The notes beneath the pieces are model-generated. The model was given only the letters and a program-made list of their open reading frames with translations. It had not been told where the DNA came from and did not search any database. 64,000 nucleotides of DNA, from the NCBI GenBank assembly GCA_934718085.1, contig CAKUZL010000001.1, forward strand, positions 310,001 through 374,000. The letters run 5' to 3'. Below are positions 50,347-60,700 of this stretch, in pieces. Position numbers and translations under genes: made by a program. The DNA comes from an uncultured Candidatus Melainabacteria bacterium. GTDB lineage: Bacteria; Cyanobacteriota; Vampirovibrionia; Gastranaerophilales; Gastranaerophilaceae. The first letter of the stretch is position 1. Each line of letters begins with the position of its first letter.

Positions 50347-52711
50347 TTTTTACCTCTTCGAATTGTCTTTTGTTTGTATTGTAGGTGTAAATATTTGTTT
50401 TGTCTCGTTTTACGACAAATTTTACTGCGCCGTTTTTGTCGGTTCGGAAGGTTTTTGTTCCGCATTTTTTCAGTGCTTCAAGCGTTTTGGCGTTCGGGTG
50501 CCCGTAAACGTTTATGCCCGTTGAGATTACGGCATTGTTTATTTTTACCGAATCGCAAAGTTCCGCGTCTATTGTGTGTTTTGCCCCGTGGTGAGGAACT
50601 TTCAAAACTTCGATGTTTTTCGGTAAATTTTTGTAGTTTTTCAAAACTTCGCCCGAAACGTCTCCGGCAAATACGACGTTTTTGCCGTAAACCTTGAATA
50701 CGTTTATCATCGACGCTTCGTTTTCGTCCGTTGATTTTGCAAAATACGCGTCAAAACTCATATTTGCGTCTTTGTACAAAATTTCCTCGGGTTTCGGAAT
50801 AATAACGTTGACGTTCTTTTCTTGCGCCGTTTTTATTATCTTTCGGGCGATTTTTGACTCGTCTGTCGTGTTCACGACAACAAGATTATCGACTTTTAAT
50901 TCGTTTAAAAGAATTGCGGCTCCGCCCGCGTGATCGGCGTCATAGTGCGATAAAATAAGATAATCGAGCTTTCTTATTCCTTTGTTCTTGCAATATTGCA
51001 AAATTACTTTCTGCGCGGAGCATGCGAAATTTTTGTACGGAGCTTTGCCCGTATCAATCAAAACGTGTTTGTTGTCGGGTGTTGTAATTATTGCGCTGTC
51101 TGCATTTCCGACGTCAAAAAATATAAACTCGTATTTGTTGTTCGAAATCGGAATGAAAGTCAGAGAAAACAGTATTATCAGGCTTGTTCCGACGGTTAAA
51201 AATAATTTTCGCTTGTTTTTCAGAGTGAATAAAAAACTCAGATTGACCAAAAATGCGTAGTAGAAAAGAATACTCCACAACGACGGACGGGGTACCGTTA
51301 TCAGCGCGTTCGGCATTTTTGAAAAAAAGTCCGCAACGTGAACGATGTATGTCAACGGGAAAAACAAAAATTTATCGAAAATTTTTACGACAACGGTCGC
51401 GATTTGAGGAATAACCGCCAAAACGGAGCTTAAAAATCCTGCAAATCCTACGACCGAAAGAACCGGAACCACCGCGATGTTTGCCAAAACAGAATACGGC
51501 GAAAACGAGTTAAAATAGTACATTTGAATAGGCGTTGCGAATAATTGCGCTACAAACGGCACAAATATCAACATCACGCCGGCATTGAGAATTTTGTTTT
51601 TGATTTTTTCGCTTAAAATCGGGCAAAACAGCATTATGCCCGCGGTTACGGAGAACGAAAGCTGAAAACCGATATCTTTGATTATTGCGGACGAAAACAG
51701 CATCATAACGAACGCAACGAAGAACAAAAGCCGCATTGTGTCGGCTTCTTTGTCGAACAGTTTTCCGACGCAAATGAACATCAACATAAGCGTGGCGCGC
51801 ATTATCGGCGGTCCGAACCCTGTCATGCAGGTGTAACAAATAACGGCAAGCATTCCCGATAAAACCGAAAACTTGAAATTGAGACCGAAAATTCTTGTCA
51901 GGAACATCCACATTCCCAAAATCATCGAGACGTTCATTCCGGAAGCCGCAATAATGTGCGTGAGTCCCGAAGTTCGAAACGAATTTTCCATTTCGGGAGT
52001 CGGGTTGACCGCGTCATCTCCGAAAACAATCCCGCCGAGAAGCTCGGTTTCGGGCGATTTCAGGTTTTTCTTGTGATACCCGATGATTTTCGTTCTGAGT
52101 TTGTTCAATTTGTATAAAAACTTCCAATGCAGTTGTTTCGGCTCTCCCGTTACTTTATAGTGTCCGGGCTGCACGTAAATTCTTGAAAACACGTTTTTGT
52201 TCTTTAAGAACGACGCGTAAGAAAATTCGTAAGGGTTTGTTCCGTATTTAGGTCGTACGAGTTTGCCTTTTACCGTAACGTATTCGCCGGGCTCGATTTG
52301 AGAATAGTTGTTTCGTTTGTCGAAAATCGTTACGAGAACTTTTGCTTTAATGTCTTTTTTTTCGAAATTTGATTTTTTGACTTTGTCTGTTTTTAAATAA
52401 AATTTTGTATAATTTTCGTCGGAGGAAGAAGGCATGGACACGACCGTTCCCGATAGTTCGACGTTTTTGGCGGGTGCGAGCGCGTAGGGACAGTCAAAAT
52501 CTTTCGATTGAACGATACAGTTTGCAACGCCGACGATGAATGTTATAAGGCAAGTGATGACGGTTTTTTTCGAGACGCATTTTAAAGCGCAAATCAATGT
52601 TAAAAACAGCGCAAACACAACGGCAACAAACGAAATAACGTCTTTGTAGACCGAAACGACTCCTACGCAATATGCGAACACAAAAAGTATTAATTCCGAT
52701 GTCTTTTTCAT
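50339..52711 (-). CDS. comEC: ComEC/Rec2 DNA-uptake channel
   Basis: 790 residues with all three ComEC parts: an N-terminal OB-like domain between membrane helices (about 80-200), the competence membrane domain (FGDDAVNPTPEMENSFRTSG, LTHIIAASGMNVSMI, about 230-500) and a C-terminal metallo-beta-lactamase domain with SHYDADHAGG and KVPHHGAKHT. It transports single-stranded DNA across the inner membrane during natural transformation, and the last domain may degrade the other strand. No Shine-Dalgarno is visible; TACAAT lies nine bases before ATG, so the mRNA may be leaderless. Confidence 0.94.
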   Translation of the reverse strand: MKKTSELILFVFAYCVGVVSVYKDVISFVAVVFALFLTLICALKCVSKKTVITCLITFIVGVANCIVQSKDFDCPYALAPAKNVELSGTVVSMPSSSDENYTKFYLKTDKVKKSNFEKKDIKAKVLVTIFDKRNNYSQIEPGEYVTVKGKLVRPKYGTNPYEFSYASFLKNKNVFSRIYVQPGHYKVTGEPKQLHWKFLYKLNKLRTKIIGYHKKNLKSPETELLGGIVFGDDAVNPTPEMENSFRTSGLTHIIAASGMNVSMILGMWMFLTRIFGLNFKFSVLSGMLAVICYTCMTGFGPPIMRATLMLMFICVGKLFDKEADTMRLLFFVAFVMMLFSSAIIKDIGFQLSFSVTAGIMLFCPILSEKIKNKILNAGVMLIFVPFVAQLFATPIQMYYFNSFSPYSVLANIAVVPVLSVVGFAGFLSSVLAVIPQIATVVVKIFDKFLFFPLTYIVHVADFFSKMPNALITVPRPSLWSILFYYAFLVNLSFLFTLKNKRKLFLTVGTSLIILFSLTFIPISNNKYEFIFFDVGNADSAIITTPDNKHVLIDTGKAPYKNFACSAQKVILQYCKNKGIRKLDYLILSHYDADHAGGAAILLNELKVDNLVVVNTTDESKIARKIIKTAQEKNVNVIIPKPEEILYKDANMSFDAYFAKSTDENEASMINVFKVYGKNVVFAGDVSGEVLKNYKNLPKNIEVLKVPHHGAKHTIDAELCDSVKINNAVISTGINVYGHPNAKTLEALKKCGTKTFRTDKNGAVKFVVKRDKTNIYTYNTNKRQFEEVKNE

Positions 52712-52784
52712 ACTTGTATCATTGTAGAATAAAATTATCGTTCCGTACCGATTTGTTATGAAAAAGTAACATAAAGTAAAAATT

Positions 52785-52813
52785 TTACTTGCAAATTTTT
52801 TTTATGATAATAT
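52785..52813 (+). promoter_or_regulatory. Promoter of the ATP synthase operon
   Basis: TTACTT at 52785-52790 is 17 bases from TAATAT at 52808-52813, which is preceded by TGA (extended -10). The leader is about 20 bases with AGAGGT before the ATG. Confidence 0.6.
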
Positions 52814-52838
52814 GAGTTGTGTAAAAAGAGGTTAATCG

Positions 52839-53519
52839 ATGCAAATTGATGCAGGAGAACACTGGATAGCCGAAATCGCGGGACTTCACGTGCATGTCGA
52901 TACACTGATTACCATGTGGATTGCGATGGGATTGCTCATTATTACCGGGTTTTTGGTCACAAGAAAACTTTCCGTCGTACCCGGAAAGGTGCAAACCGTT
53001 GCTGAAACGGTAATGGGCTTTTTTGTCGGTTTGACGGGCAATATGGGGAAAGACGGACAAAAGCATGCTCCGTTTTTGGCTACGCTGTTTCTTTTTATCG
53101 CAACGTCAAACCTGATGGGGCAGCTTCCCTGGAGACTTTGGCATTTGAAAACCGGTGAGTTTGCATCGCCGACCAATGACATAAATATGACCGCGGCTAT
53201 GGCAATATTGGTGGTTATTTATTATATCGGCGCAGGCGTTGCGAAGAAAGGTCCGAAATATTTTCTTCACTACTTCCACCCGATTCCGGTTATGGCGCCT
53301 CTTAATATGCTGGAAGACATTACAAGACCCTTTTCGCTTGCTCTTCGACTTTTCGGAAACATCCTCGCGGGCGAAGTCATGGTTCTTATTTTTGTCTCGT
53401 TCTGCGCTTTCATTCTGCCTCTGCCGTTTATGTTGTTCGAGGTGTTCGTGGCGTTTGTGCAGGCGTTGGTGTTTACATTGTTGACGGCGGCGTATTTATC
53501 GATATCGTTAAAGGAATAA
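52839..53519 (+). CDS. atpB: ATP synthase F0 subunit a
   Basis: 226 residues with five to six membrane helices. LALRLFGNILAGEVMV holds the conserved Arg that faces the c-ring, and FVAFVQALVFTLLTAAYLS is the last helix block. It forms the ion half-channels of the inner-membrane motor. First gene of the operon; no atpI is seen before it. The short length is normal for the cyanobacterial type. Confidence 0.96.
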   Translation: MQIDAGEHWIAEIAGLHVHVDTLITMWIAMGLLIITGFLVTRKLSVVPGKVQTVAETVMGFFVGLTGNMGKDGQKHAPFLATLFLFIATSNLMGQLPWRLWHLKTGEFASPTNDINMTAAMAILVVIYYIGAGVAKKGPKYFLHYFHPIPVMAPLNMLEDITRPFSLALRLFGNILAGEVMVLIFVSFCAFILPLPFMLFEVFVAFVQALVFTLLTAAYLSISLKE

Positions 53520-53556
53520 AATTTACATAAAAATAATCGTTCAAAAGGAGAGAAAA

Positions 53557-53787
53557 ATGGACGCACAATCAGTAAAAATGTTATCAATGGGTATCGCGAT
53601 TTTGGCGGTTGCAGGACCCGGGATCGGACTCGGAATGGCTACCAAAGCTATGCTCGAAAGTATTGCCAGACAACCCGAAACCGAACAAAAAATGAGCATG
53701 TACTTCTGGGCGGGTGCAGGTCTTGTCGAAGCTTGCGCTATTTATGCTTTGGTTGTGGCGCTGATAATAGGTTTTGTAATCAAATAG
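53557..53787 (+). CDS. atpE: ATP synthase F0 subunit c
   Basis: 76 residues in two helices with the RQPE loop. The ion-binding Glu is in GLVEACAIYALV on helix 2. The Gln and Ser/Thr residues of sodium-binding c subunits are replaced (GIGLG where sodium types have GxGQG, and EAC where they have ES/ET), so proton coupling is likely. AAAGGAG precedes the ATG. Confidence 0.97.
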   Translation: MDAQSVKMLSMGIAILAVAGPGIGLGMATKAMLESIARQPETEQKMSMYFWAGAGLVEACAIYALVVALIIGFVIK

Positions 53788-53794
53788 GCGAATT

Positions 53795-54223
53795 ATGCTG
53801 GAAATTGACGGTACTTTAATTGTTGCTATGATAAGTTTCGTGATATTCATGTTTATTATGAATATCGTGTTCTATCAGCCGATTTTGAAGATTATGCAAG
53901 AGAGAAAATCTTATCTTGCCGAAAATTCGCGCGAAAGTTTCGAAGCGGAAAAAAAGGCTCGGGAACTTATCGAAGAACGAAATTCGGAATTAAAATCGGC
54001 ACGCGTCGAAGCTGCCGAAATAATTAATTCCGGAACCGAACGTCTGAAATTCGAACACAAAGAAAAAATAAGTTCTTTGGCTTCGCAAATCGAATCCGAA
54101 GACCTGAAACGAAGCGAAGGATTGGCTTCGCAAGTCCAAGACGCAAAAAATTCTCTGTCGGGAACGACCGATGAATTGGCTGAAGCCGTTACCCGTACGC
54201 TTCTCGGAGGTTTAAATGCTTGA
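53795..54223 (+). CDS. ATP synthase F0 subunit b'
   Basis: 142 residues: one N-terminal helix (about 8-28, IVAMISFVIFMFIMNIVFYQ) followed by YQPILKIMQERKSY and a long charged coiled coil. This is the first of two b-type stalk subunits; separate b' and b are typical of Cyanobacteria, chloroplasts and some other groups. It overlaps the b gene by eight bases. Confidence 0.9.
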   Translation: MLEIDGTLIVAMISFVIFMFIMNIVFYQPILKIMQERKSYLAENSRESFEAEKKARELIEERNSELKSARVEAAEIINSGTERLKFEHKEKISSLASQIESEDLKRSEGLASQVQDAKNSLSGTTDELAEAVTRTLLGGLNA

Positions 54224-54701
54224 TCTGTCCGTTTCAAACGTATTGCATTCAAACCTGTTTAACTTTGTGATAATGGTAATCATATTGTATTCTTTGTTCA
54301 AAAAACCGTTGTCGCAAGCGGTTTCGGATACGGAAAAAAAGACCGTCGACGAAATTTCCTCGTCGGTAAAGAAAAAAGAACTTTCTCTGGCTGATTTAAA
54401 ATCGAAAGAGGAGTTGATAAGAGTTTTACCGCGAGATAAGAAAAGCATAGTCGATACCGCAAAAACCACGCTCGATGCCTTAAAACGAAAGGACGAGTCT
54501 TTGTTGCAATCCGAATCGGAGTCCATGCGCGTAAGTTCGGATAGAAAGTTTGAAGAACGAACAAGATCGGCGATTTCGAATTTGACCGAATCAACCGCCG
54601 GTGCGTCGGTCGGACTTGCCAAAAACAAAATCGAAGCAATGCTTGTCGAAAATCCGGATTTGCACGATAAAATCGTCGAAAAAATTATCGAGGAAATGTA
54701 A
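54216..54701 (+). CDS. atpF: ATP synthase F0 subunit b
   Basis: 161 residues with one N-terminal helix (about 14-27), the FKKPLSQAVSD junction, and a long helical stalk. It pairs with b' to hold F1 still. The stop overlaps the atpH start (TAATG), so translation is coupled. Confidence 0.88.
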   Translation: MLDLSVSNVLHSNLFNFVIMVIILYSLFKKPLSQAVSDTEKKTVDEISSSVKKKELSLADLKSKEELIRVLPRDKKSIVDTAKTTLDALKRKDESLLQSESESMRVSSDRKFEERTRSAISNLTESTAGASVGLAKNKIEAMLVENPDLHDKIVEKIIEEM

Positions 54702-55255
54702 TGCTGAAAAAAACGATAAATTTGACAAACGAAAAAGTCGGCAAAAAATATGCAAAAGTTCTGTTCGAACTTTGCGTCGGTTCGGATGACAAAAATGAAG
54801 TTTTTGAGAATTTGAAACTTGTTTTGAGCACATTGAGTGGAAATCGTTCTCTGCTTGATTTTTTGACATCTCCGCTAACAAAACTTAACGATAAAAAAGA
54901 TGTCGTAAATCAAATTTTTTCGGGTCATGTAACCGAATTGTCGTTGAATTTTTTGAATTTATTGTGCGACAACAACGGATTTGCGGCGTTTGAACAAATT
55001 GTCGAAAACTTTGACGATTTACTCGACGAAGAAAGCGGTATTTTGAAAATAAAGATTACTTCCGCGGTTGAATTGAAGGATTTTTTAAAGGAAAAACTCG
55101 AGGCGAAGCTTTCGGAGAAGTATTCGAAGCGGATAAAGCCTTTTTATGAAGTGGATTCTTCTTTGATAGCGGGATTTACGACCGAAACGGAAAGCGAAAA
55201 GGCGGATTATTCTTTTCGTGCACGTTTAAAAGATATTGAAAAGCAATTGATATAA
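54701..55255 (+). CDS. atpH: ATP synthase F1 subunit delta
   Basis: 184 residues. KKYAKVLFELCVG at the start and the NRSLLDFLTSPL block are delta features, and the C-terminal IKPFYEVDSSLIAGFTTE matches the family's PxxDPSLIGG-type motif in a diverged form. It joins the b-b' stalk to the alpha subunits. Confidence 0.9.
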   Translation: MLKKTINLTNEKVGKKYAKVLFELCVGSDDKNEVFENLKLVLSTLSGNRSLLDFLTSPLTKLNDKKDVVNQIFSGHVTELSLNFLNLLCDNNGFAAFEQIVENFDDLLDEESGILKIKITSAVELKDFLKEKLEAKLSEKYSKRIKPFYEVDSSLIAGFTTETESEKADYSFRARLKDIEKQLI

Positions 55256-55266
55256 GGAAAAGGACA

Positions 55267-56784
55267 ATGGCAACGATAAATGCTGAAGAAATATCTTCGA
55301 TATTGAAAACGAAGCTCCAAAATTACAGAGAGAGCGTAAATATTTCGGGAACGGGCTCGGTGCTGAGCGTCGGAGACGGAATTGTCAAATTATACGGACT
55401 TCGCGACGCAATGGCGGGTGAACTCGTTGAGTTCGATAACGAAGAAAACACTCCCGGGTTGGTATTGAACTTGGAGGAAAATTCTGTCGGGGCGGTTGTC
55501 TTGGGCGATTTTACGAAAATCCGCGAAGGAATGAGCGTCAAAACAACGGGACGAATTGCTTCCGTACCCGTCGGCGACGGCGTAATCGGCAGAATTATAG
55601 ACCCTACGGGCAGACCTGTTGACGGAAAAGGCGAAATTATGTCGGACAAAACTCGTCCGGTTGAAAGAGTCGCGCCGGGGATTGTCACGAGAAAACCCGT
55701 AAACGAGCCTTTGCAAACCGGGTTGACCGCTATTGATGCGCTTACTCCGATAGGAAGAGGTCAACGTGAACTTATCATCGGTGACAGACAAACCGGAAAA
55801 ACCGCAATTGCGCTCGATACGATAATTAACCAAAAAGGTAAAGACGTAATTTGTATTTATGTTGCAATCGGGCAAAAGACTTCGACTGTCGCACAGGTTG
55901 CAAAAACTCTCGAAAAGTACGGTGCGATGGATTATTCGGTGATTGTTTCGGCAACCGCGGATGAACCTGCTCCGTTGCAGTATATTGCTCCGTTCGCGGG
56001 ATGCGCAATCGGCGAAGAGTTTATGGAAAACGGTAAATCCGTTTTGATTGTGTACGATGATTTGACCAAACACGCTCAGGCTTACCGTGCAATGAGTTTG
56101 CTTCTTCGCAGACCGCCGGGACGTGAAGCATACCCCGGGGACGTATTCTATTTGCATTCCCGATTGCTTGAAAGAGCGTGCAAGTTGAATGATGAGCTCG
56201 GAGGAGGCAGCCTTACGGCGTTGCCGATTATCGAAACTCAAGCTGGAGACGTTTCCGCGTATATTCCGACGAACGTTATTTCCATCACGGACGGACAAAT
56301 CTTTTTGGAAACGGACTTGTTCAATTCGGGTATAAGACCGGCGATAAATGCGGGAATTTCGGTTTCGCGTGTCGGCGGTGCGGCTCAAACAAAGGCTATT
56401 AAGCAGGTTGCGGGAAAACTCAGACTCGACTTGGCTCAGTTCAGAGAACTCGAAGCGTTTGCTCAGTTTGCGAGCGATTTGGATAAAGCGACGAAAGACC
56501 AGCTGTTGCGCGGTCAAAAGTTGACGGAAGTCTTGAAACAGCCTCAATATTCACCATTGAGCGTTGCCGAACAGGTAAGTATTTTGTTTGCCGCAAACGA
56601 AGGTTATCTTGACGATATCGATAATAAACGGGTTCCCGAGTTTAAGAAAAAATGGTTCGAATATTTCGGAGCAAACCTCGAAGAATTGAGTAATAAACTC
56701 AACAACCGAGAAGCTTTGTCGGATGAAGACAAAACGCTTCTTCGCAAACACATCGAAAAGTTCAAGAACAGTTTTTTCGGATAG
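55267..56784 (+). CDS. atpA: ATP synthase F1 subunit alpha
   Basis: 505 residues, full length. GDRQTGKTAIALDTIINQ is the Walker A region, VYDDLTKHAQAYRAMSLLLR the Walker B and RxMSLLLRRPPGREAYPGD block, and NSGIRPAINAGISVSRVGG the ATPase alpha/beta signature. It is a regulatory nucleotide-binding subunit of F1. The catalytic beta subunit gene does not follow and must lie elsewhere. Confidence 0.98.
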   Translation: MATINAEEISSILKTKLQNYRESVNISGTGSVLSVGDGIVKLYGLRDAMAGELVEFDNEENTPGLVLNLEENSVGAVVLGDFTKIREGMSVKTTGRIASVPVGDGVIGRIIDPTGRPVDGKGEIMSDKTRPVERVAPGIVTRKPVNEPLQTGLTAIDALTPIGRGQRELIIGDRQTGKTAIALDTIINQKGKDVICIYVAIGQKTSTVAQVAKTLEKYGAMDYSVIVSATADEPAPLQYIAPFAGCAIGEEFMENGKSVLIVYDDLTKHAQAYRAMSLLLRRPPGREAYPGDVFYLHSRLLERACKLNDELGGGSLTALPIIETQAGDVSAYIPTNVISITDGQIFLETDLFNSGIRPAINAGISVSRVGGAAQTKAIKQVAGKLRLDLAQFRELEAFAQFASDLDKATKDQLLRGQKLTEVLKQPQYSPLSVAEQVSILFAANEGYLDDIDNKRVPEFKKKWFEYFGANLEELSNKLNNREALSDEDKTLLRKHIEKFKNSFFG

Positions 56785-56790
56785 AGAAAA

Positions 56791-57693
56791 ATGGCTAATT
56801 TAAAAAGCATAAAAGACAGAATAAACAGTATCGTAAATACTCAAAAAATAACGAGCGCGATGAAAATGGTCGCGGCGGCGAAGGTCAAAAAGTGCGAAAA
56901 CGCCGTGAAAGCGTCGCGTCCGTTTACGAATGAGTTAAACGAAATGTTGAAAAAACTTTTGCGAAATATCGAGGAAGTTCGCAAAGAGACCCCCGATTTT
57001 CCGAATGCCGCGCTTTTGGAACGTCGAGAGGTCAAGACGGTAGGACTTTTGGTTCTGTCATCGGATAAGGGTCTTGCCGGCGCGTATAACGCCAATATCG
57101 GGCGTGCCGTCGTTTCTCGGATTAAGGAGCTGAAATCGGAAGGCAAAGACGTAAAACTTTTCGTTACGGGGCAAAAAGGCTTTAATATCTTGAAAAAAGA
57201 GCAGGAACGATTGGGTTTTGAAATTGTAAAAACTTATCAATCGTTTACCGACGGTGACGGAGCTGCTGCGGGAACGGCGATTGCCGAGGATATGTCGAGG
57301 TATTTCCTGGAAAACAAAATCGATTCGATGTCGATTGTTACGACAAGGTTTAAAAATATGATGTCGTATTCGGTCGAAAACTGGGATATTTTGCCGTTGA
57401 AAGCCGATTATGAAGAGGAAGAAAAGGCTTATTCGTCCGATTTCGAATTTGAACCCGGACTGACGGTTATTTTGTCGAAATTGGTGCCTTATTATGTCGC
57501 AAATATAATCTATCAGGCGCTTTTGGAGGCAGCCGCAAGCGAGCTTGCTTCTCGAATGACGGCGATGTCCGCGGCAAGCAAAAATGCTTCGGAAATGATA
57601 AGCAAGTTGACCGTCGACTACAACAAGGCTCGGCAATGGGCGATTACTCAGGAACTTACGGAAGTTGTCGCAGGCGCTGACGCGCAAAAATAA
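56791..57693 (+). CDS. atpG: ATP synthase F1 subunit gamma
   Basis: 300 residues. RINSIVNTQKITSAMKMVAA at the N-terminus and the C-terminal YNKARQWAITQELTEVVAGA are the coiled-coil axle. The length is close to that of ordinary bacteria, and I see no sign of the extra regulatory insertion of photosynthetic gamma subunits. Last ATP synthase gene here; the AsmA-like gene starts 52 bases later. Confidence 0.96.
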   Translation: MANLKSIKDRINSIVNTQKITSAMKMVAAAKVKKCENAVKASRPFTNELNEMLKKLLRNIEEVRKETPDFPNAALLERREVKTVGLLVLSSDKGLAGAYNANIGRAVVSRIKELKSEGKDVKLFVTGQKGFNILKKEQERLGFEIVKTYQSFTDGDGAAAGTAIAEDMSRYFLENKIDSMSIVTTRFKNMMSYSVENWDILPLKADYEEEEKAYSSDFEFEPGLTVILSKLVPYYVANIIYQALLEAAASELASRMTAMSAASKNASEMISKLTVDYNKARQWAITQELTEVVAGADAQK

Positions 57694-57745
57694 AAACGGT
57701 GTATTGTCAATAAATATAATGCATTCGGCATTACGGAGATATAAT

Positions 57746-60700
57746 ATGAAAAAATTATTCAAGATTTTGATTTTCGCAGCCGTATTTGTCGTGCTGACCG
57801 TTCAAGGTGCATTATATCTGACGTTTTCCAACTCTTTCGAAATAAACGGATTCGGAAAGGATGTGTTCGTGAATTTCGAAAAAGAAACCGGACTCAAAAT
57901 TTCCGCGGAAAATCTTGTCTTGAAGCCGGTTGTGCGTCCTTCGTTGGATATCGACGTTAAAAATTTGAAGGTAAAAACGCCTGATGACGAGAGTTTGTTG
58001 ACTTCGCCGTCAGGAATGCTGAAGGTTAAGGCATTTCCGCTTTTAATCGGCAAAATCGAGGTCGAAAGACTTGAACTGAACAGGCCGGCTGCCGTTTTTT
58101 CCGTCGACGATAAGGGGATTCCTTCGTTTGAAAAGTATATAAATAAAATTAAACCGAACGGAAATTTTTCGAAAAAATTGCCGGAACTTATTCTTTTAAA
58201 TGACTATCGTTCGAAAATTATCGTAAATTCAAAACCGTTTTATGTTGCGGGAGACCTGATTTCCCTCGAAAAACAAAAGTTTTCGGATGAAGTTTGTATG
58301 AACGCGAAAGGAAGGGTTTCTTCAAACGACAAAACCTCGTTGAATTATGATTTTGCGTTGAAAATTCCCGAAAAAATGTATAAAAAGCCGACTTTTAACC
58401 CCGGTTTTTACGAGCAGCTTGCAAAATTCGAGCCGAGAGCGGATATTTTTGTCAGACTGGCTGCCGAAAATTCCGGTCGCGGGCAAAATCGCCTTGCAGG
58501 TAACGCAGTCGTGAATAATATTGTTTTCACGTTAAACGATAAAGAAATTAAACGAAATTTTTTGTATTTGACGTTTGATGACGATATCGTTTCCTTGAAT
58601 GCCGATTTAAAGACTTCTCCGTCGGATAAGACCTTGATAAAAGGTTCTTATAAATCGGGCAAGGACAGACAGTTGTCGTTAAACGTTAAATCTCAAAAAA
58701 CCGACCTGAAGGTTTTGAAAGATATTTCTTATGCCTTTTTGTCGGGATTTGACGTTTTGAACGGGTTGAAAGACTTTGATATCACGGGGAAAGGGAATTT
58801 TGATTTTTCGTTAAATACCGATTTTAAGACGGTTAAGTCCGAAGGTCGTGCGTTCATTCGCGACGCGTCGGTGAAAAACCGCAATTTCCCGTCGGTTATA
58901 ACGGGGATAAATTCTTTTGTCAATTTTAACAATAACTCGATAATTATAGAGCCGACAAAATTCAAATCCGGCAAGTTTCCCGCCGTTTTGAGCGGAAAAA
59001 TCGATTCTTCCGCCAACACAAAAATCGTTTTGAAGGGCGAAAAACAGTCTCTGTCCGAATTGTCGAAAATATTTTTGCCGACCGACATTACTTCCGTTTA
59101 TTCGTTTGCGGGTGAAACCGACTTTGAGACGGTCTTTTCGGGTAAATTGAACGATTTGAAATCCAAATTCGAATTGTCCGTGAAAAATTTTGCGGTTTCT
59201 TCGAAAACGGGCAAAATTTTGAACTCGAAATTTGTAAAAGTTTTGTCAAAAGGCGATTTTTCAAAACCCGAAGGAACCTGTGACTTTTCGGGGTTGACGG
59301 TTTATTTGAACAATACTCCGTTTTCCTCGGAGAAAATGCGCGCGGATATTACGTCTCAGGGTATCAAGATACCTCAAACGTCCTTATCTGACGAAAATTC
59401 GGTTTTAAACGTAAAAGCGCAAATTTCAAACTATGTAAAATCTCCGACGGTCAGCGCCGATTTCTCGGGAAAAATCTCTTCCGCACACGTAAAACGGATT
59501 TTGAAAAAAGCTTGCGAAAACGCCTCGACGAAAGGTTTCATCGATGTATCGGGGTCGGTTCGCGGTTCGGCAGGTAATTTTGCCGTAAAACTCAAAGCTG
59601 TGTCCGATAAAAACAATTATGTTTCGATAGTGAAAGCAAAGGAAACGGGAGCCGCTTCAACAGCCGTAAATGCAGATTTGCGAATTTCCGGCGACGGGGT
59701 AAAAATCAACAATTTGTTGTGGTCCAAGACATCGGGAATAGGGGCAGACTTGCTTAAAATGTCCGGAGTTTTGACTCCTTCGGGCGGATTTAAAAATTTA
59801 TCGGTTCAAATTTTGTCACCGATAACTTTTGTTTTGCCCGACTTTCCTCAATCGTCGATAACCGTAAAGGGCGGTTTTAAAAGCCCTAACGGTGTCGGAA
59901 TTTCCGAGTCCGATTTAACGATAAATTCCGTTTTGATTCCCGAATACGGATTTTCCGCATACGGAGGTTCCGCAGTCGCGCACGGAGGAAAACTGAAACT
60001 CGTTTTGCCCGATGCAAAATTGCTTGATTCCGGATTTTCCGTACAAGGCACAATTAACGGTTTAAACACGGGCAAAATGACGTTCGAAAATCCCGTATTC
60101 TCGGTAAATAATTTGTCTTCGGATTTTGCCGCGATTGTTGCGGCTGCCGTAAAACCCGATTTTGCCGTAAAAAATGCCGTTTTGACAGCCAAAAAACTTT
60201 CTTACGCCGATTTTTCGGCGGAAAACTTTAAAGGTTCGTTAAATATTTCAAACGGAGTTATCGGGTTGAAAAATTTCTCCGCAAATGCTTACGGCGGAAC
60301 GGTTTCGGGAGCTTTTGAACTTAATTCGAAAACAGGCGGAATAAAGTTGAACGTAACGGGGTCGGGGGCAAATGCCGGTGCTTTGTTGTCGGATATTTCC
60401 GGCAAAGACGAACCTGTGTCGGGCAAAACGGACTTTTCGATAAATGTTTCGACCTACGGAAATACCGCGTATCAACAACGAAAAAATGCCGTCGGTAAGT
60501 TCTCGTTTACGTCCAAAAACGGAGAATTCGGAAATTTAGGGCGATTTGAAAACTTTTTGTACGCGAAAAATTTCATTTCTCAAAATTCATTTAAAACAAG
60601 CTTGTTTTCGGTGACAAAGACCATAAAGTCCGAAAATACCGATTTGTTCACGGTTGCAAAAGGTTCGGGAACGGTCGAAAACAACAATGTGTTTGTTACA

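Noticed and set aside
55390..56547. 385-codon open frame on the minus strand
   Set aside because: Antisense shadow of atpA, whose identity is certain.
57715..57745. Promoter for AsmA-like gene 3
   Set aside because: TATAAT occurs at 57715 and 57740 but without -35 or TGn, and the second touches the ATG; read-through from atpG is simpler.
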